Both the position numbers and the translations under genes were made by a program. DNA of 64,000 bases, taken from the NCBI GenBank assembly GCA_032622095.1, contig CP136065.1:210592151-210656150 (forward strand), in the 5' to 3' direction. Below the pieces are notes generated by a model, which saw only the letters and a program-made list of their open reading frames with translations, had not been told where the DNA came from and did not search any database. This document shows, in pieces, positions 43,601-52,841 of the stretch; position 1 is the first letter of the stretch; every line of letters starts with the position of its first letter. This DNA is from Siphonodentalium dalli. Its lineage: Eukaryota > Mollusca > Scaphopoda > Gadilida > Siphonodentaliidae.

Positions 43601-46600
43601 TGTGCAACATGTATATAGATGACGGAAAAAATATTTTTTGACAGAGTTATTAACACGTTCACTGCCGAAAACCAATGGGTAATTCCATCCCATATGCCAA
43701 CATAGGATTTGATGTTTTGCCGATAGTAGATGATATTTTACGTATGTATGAGTAATGGTTCGAACAATATCGGGTCATATGATGTTGAAACATGTTATAA
43801 GGCTACTACGAGATAACTCGTAGTCGGCAACTGGGACGGAATTGATTAGTGTTTGATCCCTGGTGCCAGCTACGAGTTATCTTGTAGGTAAATACAATTA
43901 CGTTGTCAATATCTTAGATGACGAAGAGTGCTATACATGTACAAGCATATCGTATGTAAGACATGGTAAATGGATTTATATATGATCATTGGTACAGACT
44001 ACGTCGAATAAGACGTCAAAAAACATAATATGTATTTACCTACGAGATAACTCGTAACTGGCACCAGCGATGACCACTGGTGAGTTTCATCCCAGGTGCC
44101 GACTACGAGTTTTCTCGTAGGAGCTTTATAACATGTTTCATCTTTCATTTGACCTGGATTTGATCGACAAAAGTTGTATAAAGCACGATAATTCCTTTAT
44201 ATATACACAATGTGTCCGGGAATGGTCTAGTTGCACATGTATATCATGGTTCAGGGACGTACAGAAGACGTCCTGGTGAATTGGAGTATCCTACCAAGAA
44301 TTCTAACTGGACCCCACCCCTTGTTCGGGCTGTGGGAATCATTGTATCTCAAGCCATCGTAATTATACATATAAAATCGATCAATGGGATCGTTGGGCAT
44401 GTATTGGCGCATACACCAACATTGCTTGCGGTTTGTGTTATTATTTATGTGGTATGAACATTACTACGAGTTAACTCGTAGTAGCAGTCCCCATGGAACA
44501 GTTTACTACGAGTTAACTCGTAGTGGCAGTGAACGTGTTAACCCTTTTCGACTTAAAAATTTAAACATTTTTTATAATTTTCTGTATGAGGGTACCTTCA
44601 TTGTGTAATCAACTCCTACAGTTTTGATCGTAGATATTTGAAACTTCAGAGTAACAAGTGTATGTTAACAGTGTATGTAGCACAATTTATCACCCGACAG
44701 CCTTTTCTGTCACCACGCGGCTTAATTCCTTTGATAACGCAGCCGACGTTTGGCGGTCATCTTCAAAGAGTTTGGTGTGCTTTTGATGTCGTGTTACAGG
44801 CTTGCCATTGTTTATATATTATGTTTAACTGTATACGTATCTTCCTATGGATCTGTAATTAGCGATCATCATATCCAAAAAGGACGACGTGCATGGGACT
44901 GCATCTATATTTCTTTTTTCAAATTTCATACCTTAAAACGTTCACCATTATTGATAATAATTGACAAAGTCACAAAGTTCGCGGGACATGGAATGTTCAG
45001 TGTTAGCAGACAGTTAATCAATAACAAGTTGGTGTCATCACTTATTAGTGCTACATACATTACATTCTCCAACTTGGTAATGTATATACAACCCCCCCCA
45101 CCCCGCTACCGCGCTGCACGATGCGTTGCACGCACTTTGAATAACAAAACTAAAAGTACATTAACAGGCAATCCGCACACACACCGAAAACCTGCGAAAT
45201 AAAAATTAATTGCTATAATATGTCAGGTGACACAATCGGTACATAATGGGATTTTCGGCAAAAATAACTATAGTCTGTTTTCAATAAGTATGCGACAATT
45301 CAGCATGCTTTCATTTGGCACCATGACCGCGATGCATGTTCACAGGGAACATTGATTGACTGGACAGATCAGTTTTAAATTTCTCGTCCGCGGGAATAGC
45401 GATGAGGAGGGCGTTTACCTGCCGCGTAAATTTGAGTTTAGGTGGCCGATGACGGGCGGGAGCCTCAGAATGACAAGCCTGCTGACTGACAGTTTATAAC
45501 TGTGTTCAGACTGGATGTAATGTAGTCATTGTAATTTCGATTTGATCACGTCTTTACCTGGGTGCAATTTAGGCCACATATATAAACGATTAATCGACTA
45601 ACCGTCGACTATAGCAGTCTATTAGTCGATTATGAAAACTCATAGTCGTGGCAACCCTAGTGGTCGGCTGACCTTTTATTACCATTAGTTCTGAGCGCGA
45701 TTGCCAAATATCCCTCCTATCCGTTTCACAACTGTATGCTCACTAATGTGTAGTTTATTATGCCCCCGATCTCCGATGGAGATTTGGGGGGTATATAGTG
45801 GAGCCCTCCGTCCGTCCGTCCGTCAGTCCGTCCTTCTGTCCATCCGTCCGTACGAACGTTTCAACTCATAACTTTGGTTTCGCTAACTCAATTCAGTTGA
45901 TCTTTGGTATGCTAATAGACCAGCTGGGGGGACAAGATTTCCCCATAACTGCGGTTTCGTCCGCCCATTTTACCAGAGTTACGCCCCTTTTTGGACTTAG
46001 AAAATTCAGTTTTCTGTGGCATACGAACGTTTCAACTCATAACTTTGGTTTCGCTAATTCAATTCAGTTGATATTTGGTATGACAATAGACCAGCCGGGG
46101 GGACAAGATTTCCCCATAGCCGTGGTTTCGTCCGCCCATTTTTTCCTGAGTTACGCCCCTTTTTGGACTTAGAAAATTCAGGTTTTCTGCTACTTTTTTT
46201 GGTTTCCAGATGATAACTTGATTTTGGATTGTTTACTCATGAATAACATAACTTTACAAAGTGCCATTTAATAAGCATTTGCACAAAAATAAGAAAAATC
46301 CTTTCTGATTGTACAGTCGGGGGCGTTACCTCTGCCCAGCAGTGCACTTGTTTATATTCATTTGTCGAAATGTCCACCTAATAAGTTTAGCAACGTTGTA
46401 TGTTGAACTATTATATGAATCTCCATATGAATAATGAACAGACCATTCCAATGTAATCTAGTGTTCCAAATAAACATGCAGTCCCAAATAAACATGCAGG
46501 GTGGAAATTCTGATAAAATTTAATAAATGCGCAGACCTAATTAAATAGTCAGGGAATTGCAGTTCACAATCCCAGTTACCCATTTTCACTGGAGAAATAT

Positions 46601-49600
46601 ATGGCAGAACAAATTGTATATGTGTGTAGATACATGTATAATTAGTGGCATTTTTGTCCCCCGATGTTCTGAAAGAAAAGGGGGACTATAGAGACGGGCT
46701 CTGTCCGTTCGTTCGTTCGTCCGTTCATTCGTACGTCCATCACACTTTTGAGTACCTTCATGGTGTAATCATCTCCTCCTACAGATTTAATCCCAGAGAT
46801 TTGAAACTTCAGAATATTGTTGCCCATATATTGAAGATGTGCAACATGTATATAGATGACGGAAAAAATATTTTTTGACGGAGTTATTAACCCTTTTCGA
46901 CTTAGAAAATTTCAACATTTTTTGTAATTTCTTTAACAAAGCGGCATCGATTTGCCACGTTGTCGGGGGACACTGTGGTCGGCTGACCTTTTATTTATAC
47001 AGTGAGAGTATTATACATGGATTTAAAGATCGCCAAGGTTTTAAAATTACATTTGTTTCTGCTACTAGGGAGCTATCAGCTGCACCCATCACATACCTAC
47101 TAGTAATTATGGGATAGAGAAATTCCCCGGAATGTGCACAAACATACATGCGAGATAGATATTGTCATGCCTGTTCCAGTGTCAATGTTCCGGTGCACAG
47201 TAACTGTTGTCAAAACATAAAAAAACGTGACTTTTCAGATGGAGTTAGAAATAAAATCCCATGCCATATCAATCAGGGTTTCCGCTACTATGGCAGGCCG
47301 GCCGTCCAGCGGCCTCATTCCCCTCCCAAACCTTGACTTAATATTGGCCACAAAATAGCCAAAGACCTAGCTCAGCCCCCTTTTTACACAGGAGGAGCGG
47401 TCACCGACACTGATGAATTACAGATTGCAAGGAATCCTGCACTTGGTGCCTGAATAATTCATGATCAGTAGCTCGACCACGTGCACAGTTGTCTACACCA
47501 TCCTGGGTAACGCTTTGTCAGCAAATGTTTAATAGTAATCAGCCTCTCGTATTTTAATTTACCGTAGATTTCTGTCTATAAGTCTATAACTTTCTGACCC
47601 ACTATTCCACTCAAAATGTGGATTATACTTCGGTAAGTCATCAGGGGGCTGAATTCTGAGCTACAACCATGAACACAGGTGAGGTTTGGCAGTTGCTGCG
47701 ACGAACAGTGCAGACATTTTACCTCAAAACAAGGTCCGTATCAAAGAAATGTTTAATTAAAAATAAAACAATTAAAATATTAATAGTTATTATCAGTGTA
47801 TTTATTCCCTATCCAATTAATCAAAATTGTCCATTATACAAATCCAGCATGAGGTCATCTCCATCTGAGGAATGACTTTGATTTTACAACAATTTGTTTT
47901 GATTGGTACTGTGAACAAAATACGAAGAAAGCATGCAGAACGTGCATATAGCATGTGACATGAGCTCTGCTCATGACGTCACACTGGTTACTGCTAGAGT
48001 ACACTTGACACTGAGTGTGACAATGTGTCTTTTGTTCCTTTGATGTCGGCTTTTAATATTGCTACTGTTATAAAAGTCATTGTATCCGCTGTATGTTGTG
48101 GTGCTTACATGCTTTTAGTTCATTAACTTGAGATCAAAGAAAGACAATCTGTTTTAATATCGTTTCTATGCGAAGCTTCAATGTTCCTGCTTGTTGTCTC
48201 AGGTGCAAGGAAATGGCTACTTTTCAGTGATAAACATCCAAATTTTCTCCCGACAGGGCACCGTATGTGCTTCCCAAATACGGCCACATTCCCCCAACCC
48301 CTAGCAGAAACCCTGTATCAATACTAGTCATGCAATTTGTGCGTGATTATGTACAGCTGGTATTAAAATGTATATACAGCTGGCATCAACGGAGAAAGAA
48401 GAAACACCTCACGATATTTGTCAACAAAACAAACAGTTTCCGGCAGAGGGAGCAAATAAAATAAATGTGCAGACCCAAGGATGCAACATGCAGGGTGGAA
48501 ATTTTCAATGATTTATTAGGATCACTAGAATATACTTTTAGTACGGAGTGGGAAACTCAACGAATCAGTTGATTTGACATGTATTGTATGTTCATTGACG
48601 TTTATATCTTTATTTTCTACCTTGGCTGTTCGCTCCTCTTTAGTTGCTCTGCTTTTCTTCTTTTCTGAAAAGATAGCTCTACAATGGCAAGAACCAGTTT
48701 AACCCTTTCAGTGCCAAGTCCAATTTTTGTATCAACCCATATTTCCTTGATCATTTTTCAAATTTATTGATTATAATAATGTGATACATTGATGGAAAGA
48801 GCTCTTAGAGCTGTTTCCATCAATGTATCACATTATTATAATCAATAAATTTGAAAAATGATCAAGGAAATATGGGTTGATACAAAAATCGGACTTGGCA
48901 CTGAAAGGGTTAATGCTTGATCCTCTTAAACTTCTTTATTCTATTCATGTTTAATCACGTTGCATTCCTTTCTTTATGTCAAACTGATGATTGAAATAGA
49001 TGTAGTTTAAGCCATTGTATTAACCTATTGATAATAACTTTAATACAATATAAAATATTGCTGGCTATTCCATGTACAACTATTTGTTCAAAATACACAT
49101 CTATACACACATGTGCAAACAATATAAACATGTCTTGAACTATGCTGGTGCTATATTTTTACTTTCATGGACATTGTTTTAATTCGTACCCTTACCATGT
49201 ATCATGTATGGTACACATAATGATGATGTCCAGATCAAATATCAGTCGTTCGTCTGTCCATAGACACATGCTATCCGACTCGATAACTCAAGTATTTTTT
49301 ATCGATCTTGTTCATATTTTATGTCCATGTTTAAGATGACAAACCTTATCCAAGTGATCAAAGGGGAGTAATTCTACATAATTGTTACCCTCATGTACTC
49401 TCAGCTGAAGATGCCCTATGGGAATCAGGGAGCTAAATGTGTTCTAGAGTCGGGGAGCGAGTACACCGTGGAACCCTAAAGGTGAAGGTAACTGAAGAAT
49501 GACCTTCACCTGATACATGCGACACGTTATTAAAGGATGACATCGCGTTTATTTGATTTGTACATAATATCTAAATAATTTAAACTGGTGAATGAATGGG

Positions 49601-51698
49601 GGAACGGATTTTTGTGAGCGGGAAATGTATTTAACTAGCTGTTGTTGATCTGGGTTTTTCCAGATCAAATTTGGCTGTGAGATAGCCCTGTCGTACACTT
49701 GGGGATTTATTTAAAAAAGTAAACACATGAACTATGATTTTTCTTGCATTTTCGTGATCAACTGGTGTCAATCTAGCTGGGTAAACATCACTGGTATGGC
49801 CTGCAGGCTTCAATTCAGCGAATTTGTCCGAAACGTTAACACTGTCGCCTATGGGAAACCATTTAGTTCCGTGATTCCTATGGGGGGCATGACTGCTTTT
49901 ATAGTTCTGCTGTTTACATGCATTGTTTGTATCTCTCTAATGATCAACTTAGGAAATAAATTAACCCTTCGATCCAACCCATTCCATAGGCACATGCTAT
50001 TCAATGTAATAATTCAAATATTATCAATCTCATCATTCTCATATATCATCTCTAGTTAGTCATATGGCTTCTAGTTGTTATCACACACCCCTTCCCCTGC
50101 CCAATATCAAGTAAGACTGGATGTGAAAGAATTTAATCACCTATGAAATAAGGTGAACAACTCTATGTAAAGCACACACCTCTCCACAATAAATGGAACA
50201 TTTAGTGTGGTTATTTATATTCTGAGTCAATTTAAAGCTGAAGGATAATTAATATTCTCTGTATTAATGTGGCAGATATTAGTGGGAGACCTACGATTAG
50301 ATTGTACTTTCACTTGAAGTTGGTGATGTTCACCCATTAGTCACCTCAGTTATGCATTTTTCTCCTCAAATTATGGGATATAGAAACTGAACAGAAGGGA
50401 AAAAGTAACTAAAAACATTGTTAATTTGATACTGTAGATAGTTCCCAGAAGATGAGGCCTAAGCAGAATTAGGACCCCAAAGGGTGAAATTAGTTTTGCT
50501 AAACCGCCATGCGGGATAGCATCACTAAATTCACCCTCTGGGGACCTCATTCTGGAAATGACAGACACTATTTGCAGGGTTGTTTATAATATCATCGTAT
50601 ATCTATTTACAGGTGTGATATCACAATCACTTTTTAACTATGATCAAAAACGACCGGAGAAAATAATCGATCTATGTGTCCCCAACAGGAAGATCACAGA
50701 CTTCTGTGTTGTATGTGAGGTAAGGTATTAACCCATTGGAGAGTATTTATAACATCATATACATGATATATTGCATGAGTTTAACGTCAACGCAATAATC
50801 ATTAAAAAATTTGGGTCAAAAGGGTCCAATAATTTGTTTTAATTGATGTGTATTTTCTGTTTATGTGTGCTATCAGCCTATTATAATCTATTGCACTTAT
50901 ACAATGGGACATTATATTAATCAAAATATCTCCTATTACAATTCATTTATAAATCAGATGATCAATTGAAGTTATTTCTACATAAAAATTACACTTCCTG
51001 AATATATGTTGTTCCACTCGCGAACTGTACGCCAAAGGGTTAACTAATTATACATAAATTTAAGAGGATGGAGGTGAGAAGGTATTTTATTTCTTGACAT
51101 ACACTGTGCCATGCCTCGCTTTGGGCTTAAAATTACCAATTGTTGACAAAATTTTCCAACTTGCACCAGCGCATGCTCCCATCATGAAAGGGTTAAGCAA
51201 TTGGGACACTATAAGATAATAGTACCAAATATTTCTTCGTTTCAGATTGTTAGAGGAGAGAAGGTGAAGCATTGTAAACTGTGTGATCAATGTTACTATA
51301 ACATGGACCATCACTGCTTGTTCCTGATAAAGTGCATCGCTCACAGAAACCATCTTCTATTCGTCTGGTTTATAATCATGGACCTCGTTACAATAGTTAT
51401 ATTCCTCATGTCATCGGTACTTTACTGTTGGGAGCTCTACCCTGAGGAGTCAACAGCCGGACATTTAATGCATTTATTCCATGGAAACATCTGGCTTCTG
51501 TCAATGGTCATCATGAACATAGCATCCATGGCATGGGGCGTTCATCTGCTTCGATTTCAGTTCTACAATATTGCCCGTGGTCAGACTCTTTATTTCCATG
51601 ATAATGTTCCAAATCTGACTAAACTACAGAAGATTCTTAACTCTGTCTATTTCTTACTAGGCAGAGGATACCATACAAAAGGAACTGTTATTGTTTGA
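28529..51698 (+). CDS. Ankyrin-repeat DHHC palmitoyltransferase, ZDHHC13/17 (HIP14) type, 9 coding exons
   Basis: An S-acyltransferase of Golgi or endomembranes that moves palmitate from CoA to substrate cysteines via its own DHHC cysteine. Exons: 28529-28694, 33223-33469, 34004-34136, 35190-35368, 40703-40939, 42372-42472, 43028-43126, 50613-50719, 51246-51698. Phases agree at every junction, giving 1722 nt and 573 residues; vertebrate ZDHHC13/17 have about 620-630. About 25-235 are five or six ankyrin repeats (TPFHAACRRGN, NAMHYACEFGH, TPLHIATRFGN). Membrane helices lie near 266-288, 291-309, 325-350 and 360-380. The CRD covers 419-462, and two more helices follow near 460-485 and 503-525. 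The four-helix, CRD, two-helix order with N-terminal ankyrins is HIP14/Akr1 architecture. The zinc pattern C-x2-C-x9-HC-x2-C-x2-C-x4-DHHC-x5-C-x4-N-x3-F is complete, with nucleophile C447. Divergent points: DHHCLF replaces DHHCPW, EPG replaces DPG, and no TTxE is visible. Orthology to 13 versus 17 is not resolved. Confidence 0.92.
29228..29915. repeat. About four tandem copies of a 145-190 bp unit
   Basis: The unit contains aacaagaaaatcgcaaaatc, gttggaaatttcaaacct and aaattttccaactgatga. The first two copies are nearly identical. Located inside the hAT element. Confidence 0.85.
30092..30150. repeat. Poly(G) run followed by poly(C) and poly(A)
   Basis: About 24 G then, after a short spacer, about 14 C and 9 A. 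A likely sequencing-difficult tract, and it can fold back on itself. Confidence 0.9.
31043..31200. repeat. 158-bp palindrome, GC-rich
   Basis: acacagaacgacacgatgtg at the left is inverted at the right. The arms, about 75 bp, meet near 31122 (gaggcgcttgcacctcg). In ZDHHC intron 1. Likely MITE; no target duplication determined. Confidence 0.8.
31570..31930 (+). pseudogene. Decayed C-terminal end of a LINE reverse transcriptase
   Basis: Frame-shifted translation gives LQLFCKIVDALAPAI, YQASNIVDRYECNNSRPFKI and RTILYWKKLEEDSVC. The last matches the RTIxxWNxLP signature at the end of CR1/L2-group LINE ORF2. Stops and frameshifts make it a relic. In ZDHHC intron 1. Confidence 0.65.
32510..32885. 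mobile_element. CAGTCCTTCCC-family MITE, left end lost
   Basis: Contains acagcgagagcacttac, cagaagacgg, gtttttctcagacaaac and ends ctcctgggaaggactg, in the order of 23194-23525. Confidence 0.6.
33223..33469 (+). CDS. ZDHHC exon 2 (ankyrin repeats)
   Basis: Encodes WSGMTCLQKACYGGDW, ETPFHAACRRGNVQVV and AGRLGLHHAAQSGT, three ankyrin units. The acceptor is tttag and the donor is ACTGT|gtgggt, ending in phase 2. Confidence 0.93.
34004..34136 (+). CDS. ZDHHC exon 3 (ankyrin repeat)
   Basis: Encodes VIHYLHTECG and GKNAMHYACEFGHLDLFNYL. The acceptor is ttgcag and the donor is AAT|gtgagt, phase 0. Confidence 0.93.
34720..35060. repeat. Region rich in short inverted GCGGTA/TACCGC motifs
   Basis: Repeated ataaccgcggttacacc, gcggtatcataaccgc and gataccgctgtgg suggest a decayed fold-back repeat in ZDHHC intron 3. 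The long open frame across it shows no domain. Confidence 0.4.
35190..35368 (+). CDS. ZDHHC exon 4 (last ankyrin repeats)
   Basis: Encodes EGDTPLHIATRFGNKLL and KGKNCIYLANEQNTS. The acceptor is ttccag and the donor is GAA|gtatgt, ending in phase 2. Confidence 0.92.
35419..35639 (-). mobile_element. TTAA MITE with GAATGCATTGG hairpin
   Basis: Left TTAATCCTTTAATGGTTGG, right gcccattgtgaaagggTTAA. Inside are catctcgtatatatgcgagt and a second hairpin arm. Orientation is opposite to 43145-43397. In ZDHHC intron 4. Confidence 0.7.
35700..35990 (+). mobile_element. Helentron-like fragment, TCCGTCTG microsatellite family
   Basis: Begins with a hairpin (tttacccataccatagtatggtaaa), then cgttcgtccgtctgtc repeats and a core ending gggacggcgatgctggcg. 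Part of this core reappears inverted at 37170-37250. Confidence 0.55.
37060..37460 (+). mobile_element. Helentron-like core repeats, partly inverted relative to 35700-35990
   Basis: Has cgccagcatcgccgtcccaa (inverse of the 35925 block), then two plus-strand core units with ccgattggtatgtgagttt and gagttatgaccctttttc. Confidence 0.5.
37470..38880. other. ZDHHC intron 4 sequence without recognised features
   Basis: AT-rich with an A-run near 37560. No exon-like frame with splice signals and no clear repeat. Confidence 0.5.
39175..40285. mobile_element. 1.1-kb TTAA element with five tandem internal repeats
   Basis: Termini TTAACTCTTTCACTGCC and GGCAGTGAAAGAGTTAA. Inside, five units of about 180 bp carry ggccatcttgttttgtgg, gtggtcacatga, accaatacctacctgca and tacaaaagttattg. 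Core-repeat tandem arrays inside a TTAA element are unusual. In ZDHHC intron 4. Confidence 0.8.
40299..40655. repeat. Unclassified interspersed repeat, copy 2
   Basis: Paralogue of 8125-8500, ending just before ZDHHC exon 5. Unit identity looks moderate, with small deletions. Confidence 0.6.
40703..40939 (+). CDS. ZDHHC exon 5 (membrane helices 1 and 2)
   Basis: After a charged linker (YYEQLAESGKKRDDG) come two hydrophobic helices, MWYWQMIMPCVIYVTTVLLA and IVGFIGAFIMM, split by a short loop. The acceptor is ttgcag and the donor is CAAA|gtatgt, ending in phase 2. Confidence 0.92.
41550..41768. mobile_element. TTAA MITE with hairpin core
   Basis: Left TTAACCCTTTCATGATGGG, right gtcatggaagggTTAA. 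Two hairpin arms pair around gaggctccttatgggac. In ZDHHC intron 5. Confidence 0.85.
42372..42472 (+). CDS. ZDHHC exon 6 (membrane helix 3)
   Basis: Encodes WPNPVYAGMYAAGM then HTFLVFYVQVFPVLLNAK, a single membrane helix. The acceptor is tttcag and the donor is AAAC|gtatcc, ending in phase 1. The preceding exon ends with AA, which completes AAG with the first G. Confidence 0.9.
42541..42965. mobile_element. Fold-back element
   Basis: atattccactagtacaaaac and gttttgtactggtgaaatat are inverted, with arms of about 180 bp that include the cttggaactttttgaag block. Related to the fold-back at 30186-30620. A TTAA follows tgggttaac at about 42987. In ZDHHC intron 6. Confidence 0.7.
43028..43126 (+). 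CDS. ZDHHC exon 7 (membrane helix 4 and EPG motif)
   Basis: Encodes ASIILILSLVLTPLTLYLFW followed by RNIQIEPG. EPG sits where the family has its DPG motif, next to the helix on the cytosolic side. The acceptor is ctcag and the donor is CCAG|gtttgt, ending in phase 1. Confidence 0.9.
43145..43397 (+). mobile_element. TTAA MITE with two hairpins
   Basis: Left TTAACCCCTTCATGAAGGG, right ccagtcatggaagggTTAA. Hairpin copies at about 43197-43255 and 43281-43350. It starts 18 bp after ZDHHC exon 7. Confidence 0.85.
43420..44790 (+). mobile_element. Helentron-like element, ccccgaaaaatttattttcgggg family, with TTAA insertion
   Basis: A hairpin start, CCGTCCGT-type microsatellite, and core sequence (cttttgagtaccttcatggt, gattcatcccagagattt-like) shared with 46640-46995. 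The core is broken by 43650-44541 at a TTAA. Confidence 0.6.
43650..44541. mobile_element. 892-bp TTAA element with ACGAGTTAACTCGT palindromes; empty site available
   Basis: Termini TTAACACGTTCACTGCC and GGCAGTGAACGTGTTAA. Several tacgagttaactcgta and tacgagataactcgta palindromes lie inside. The related copy at about 46882-46905 reads gagttattaacccttttcga with no insertion, while here the TTAA is duplicated at both ends. No open transposase frame. Confidence 0.9.
45757..46365 (+). mobile_element. Helentron-derived element, copy 2 of the 3050-4178 family
   Basis: Hairpin gatctccgatggagat, TCCGTCCG microsatellite, two core repeats of about 180 bp, then the distal end tgtacagtcgggggcgttac. Compact plus-strand counterpart of 3050-4178. 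Confidence 0.65.
46640..46995 (+). mobile_element. Helentron-like element, uninterrupted copy of the 43420 family
   Basis: Starts ccccgatgttctgaaagaa with an aagggggac hairpin, GTTCGTTC microsatellite, one core repeat, and ends gttgtcgggggacac. Holds the empty TTAA site for the 43650-44541 insertion. Confidence 0.65.
47274..48315. mobile_element. hAT-like MITE (about 1.04 kb)
   Basis: Left CAGGGTTTCCGCTA and right TAGCAGAAACCCTG are inverted. TATCAAT flanks both sides exactly (47267-47273, 48316-48322), 7 bp or a mutated 8 bp. In ZDHHC intron 7. Confidence 0.75.
48699..48913. mobile_element. Intact palindromic TTAA MITE (215 bp)
   Basis: Almost the whole element is one inverted repeat: TTAACCCTTTCAGTGCCAAG to CTTGGCACTGAAAGGGTTAA, with the centre at about 48806. 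Decayed relative at 6155-6365. In ZDHHC intron 7. Confidence 0.95.
49190..49350 (+). mobile_element. Helentron-like fragment
   Basis: taccatgtatcatgtatggta hairpin, cgttcgtctgtcc, and the atagacacatgctatcc / ctcaagtatttt core, related to 35700-35990. Truncated. Confidence 0.4.
50285..50580. mobile_element. Truncated GAGGTCCCC-family MITE
   Basis: A central ttcacccattagtcacc module and one terminal hairpin (gcagaattaggacccc / ggggacctcattctg), ending acagacactatttgcaggg. In ZDHHC intron 7 just before exon 8. Confidence 0.55.
50613..50719 (+). CDS. ZDHHC exon 8 (first half of cysteine-rich domain)
   Basis: Encodes VISQSLFNYDQKRPEK and KITDFCVVCE, the first C-x2-C of the zinc-binding domain. 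The acceptor is ttacag and the donor is GAG|gtaagg, phase 0. A TTAA MITE begins 8 nt after the donor. Confidence 0.93.
50728..51196. mobile_element. Two TTAA MITEs filling ZDHHC intron 8
   Basis: TTAACCCATTGGAG (50728) to gccaaagggTTAA (51043) forms one. A second, left-truncated piece ends tcatgaaagggTTAA at 51196. The 526-bp intron is almost entirely mobile DNA. Confidence 0.65.
51246..51698 (+). CDS. ZDHHC exon 9 (DHHC catalytic core, last two helices, stop)
   Basis: Encodes KHCKLCDQCYYNMDHHC and onward. DHHC is intact at 444-447, followed by KCIAHRNHLLF, membrane helices 5 and 6, and a short cytosolic tail ending GTVIV then TGA. The acceptor is ttcag. The usual proline-tryptophan after DHHC is leucine-phenylalanine here. 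The region after helix 6 reads GQTLYF where relatives have TTxE. Confidence 0.95.
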   Translation: MVRGEKVKHCKLCDQCYYNMDHHCLFLIKCIAHRNHLLFVWFIIMDLVTIVIFLMSSVLYCWELYPEESTAGHLMHLFHGNIWLLSMVIMNIASMAWGVHLLRFQFYNIARGQTLYFHDNVPNLTKLQKILNSVYFLLGRGYHTKGTVIV

Positions 51699-51783
51699 AA
51701 ACCTTTCAGAATCTCTCCCGTTGTGGTCTGTTTTTTGCTCAATTTTAACCTAAAACATGTCTCATCCTTCTCAATTCTCAATT

Positions 51784-52013
51784 TTAACCCTTTCGATACT
51801 GAATGGTATCTCTTACTCAGTTATAAAAGAATATATTGGAATGGTCTATTAGTTATCTGGAATGGTTTTAAGGGAAAATAAGCAGACGTCAGATAATAAA
51901 AGTATGGAAAAAGTCCTAATTATTTTGGAGGAAAATGTTCAAATAATTATCTGAATTATTATCATTTCCTAAGGTACTACTAGTCAATGAGTATTTAGTA
52001 TAGAAAGCGTTAA
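51784..52013. mobile_element. TTAA MITE, CTATACTAAAT subfamily, copy 2
   Basis: Left TTAACCCTTTCGATACTGAA, right ATTTAGTATAGAAAGCGTTAA. Inverted relative to 6602-6837. Contains the first AATAAA after the ZDHHC stop. Confidence 0.75.
51895..51900 (+). terminator. Candidate ZDHHC polyadenylation signal AATAAA
   Basis: First AATAAA after the TGA stop, 197 nt downstream. It lies inside the TTAA-flanked MITE 51784-52013. Confidence 0.4.
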
Positions 52014-52248
52014 CCCTTTGAGTGCCTAAACCTACAAAATAAGTCTGTTAAAGAATATAAGAAGAAATTATTAAAATTGTAAAAAATTGTAAAAACAAAA
52101 ATTGTAAAAAAAAAAAAAAAAATTGTTAGGCCAATGCATTCTCTTATATATGCGAGGCGACCTATGGTCGACTCGCATATATAAGAGAATGCATTGGCAC
52201 AGGGTATATGGGTTGATACAAAAATCGACCTGGCACTCAAAGGGTTAA
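52010..52248. mobile_element. TTAA MITE with perfect-looking hairpin core
   Basis: Termini TTAACCCTTTGAGTGCC and GGCACTCAAAGGGTTAA. Hairpin at 52131-52200 (gccaatgcattctcttata and its inverse). An A-run of about 17 precedes the hairpin. Shares its left TTAA with the previous element. Confidence 0.9.
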
Positions 52249-52388
52249 ATCATTTTCTGGGTAATAAAATATCAATTTTGCAAACCAGCAGTAACTTAGT
52301 ACCCAAAGGGATAACGTCTAATACAACGTCTATAATAATGTACTAGATTTTATTTCATGGGATATAAACTTTAAGAGCACTTCACTAC

Positions 52389-52841
52389 CAAGCCTGAGTT
52401 TAGTGTGCCTATTATTTGCAGAATAAGGTCCCCATAGAATGAATTTAGTGATGCTATCCTGCATAGTGGGCTAGAATCACCAAATTCACCCTCTAGGGAC
52501 CTCATTCTGCTTAGGCCTCATCTTCTCTGGAAAGTTTTTTTATTGTAAAATATTCTATGGAAACTTAGATTCTATTTCATTTTTAGTTCAGTTTCTCTAT
52601 ATCCCCAAATTGGCAGAAGACACATTGCAAAATCGAGGTTCCCAATGGGTGTATATCACAGTATTCACCATTTGGGAACTTCAATCTGAGTGTATGTCTC
52701 CCATAGCAGATGAGGCCATGCAGAATGAGGTCCCCAGAGGGTGAAATTAGTGTTGCTAGCCCGCTATGCGGGATAGCGTCACTAAGTTCACCCTCTGAGG
52801 ACCTCATTCTGCAAATGACAGGCACACTAAGCTCAGGCCTG
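52389..52841. mobile_element. GAGGTCCCC-family MITE with 8-bp target duplication
   Basis: 453 bp, CAAGCCTGAGTTTAGTG to CACTAAGCTCAGGCCTG. Three internal hairpins as in 10864-11309. TTCACTAC is duplicated exactly (52381-52388, 52842-52849). Confidence 0.9.

Noticed and set aside
45798-46172. Protein-like frames reading RPSV repeats
   Set aside because: Translation of the TCCG microsatellite and core repeats of a Helentron-like element.
49727-50059. 110-codon plus-strand frame with hydrophobic segments
   Set aside because: In ZDHHC intron 7, no family resemblance, and no splice sites linking it to the flanking exons.
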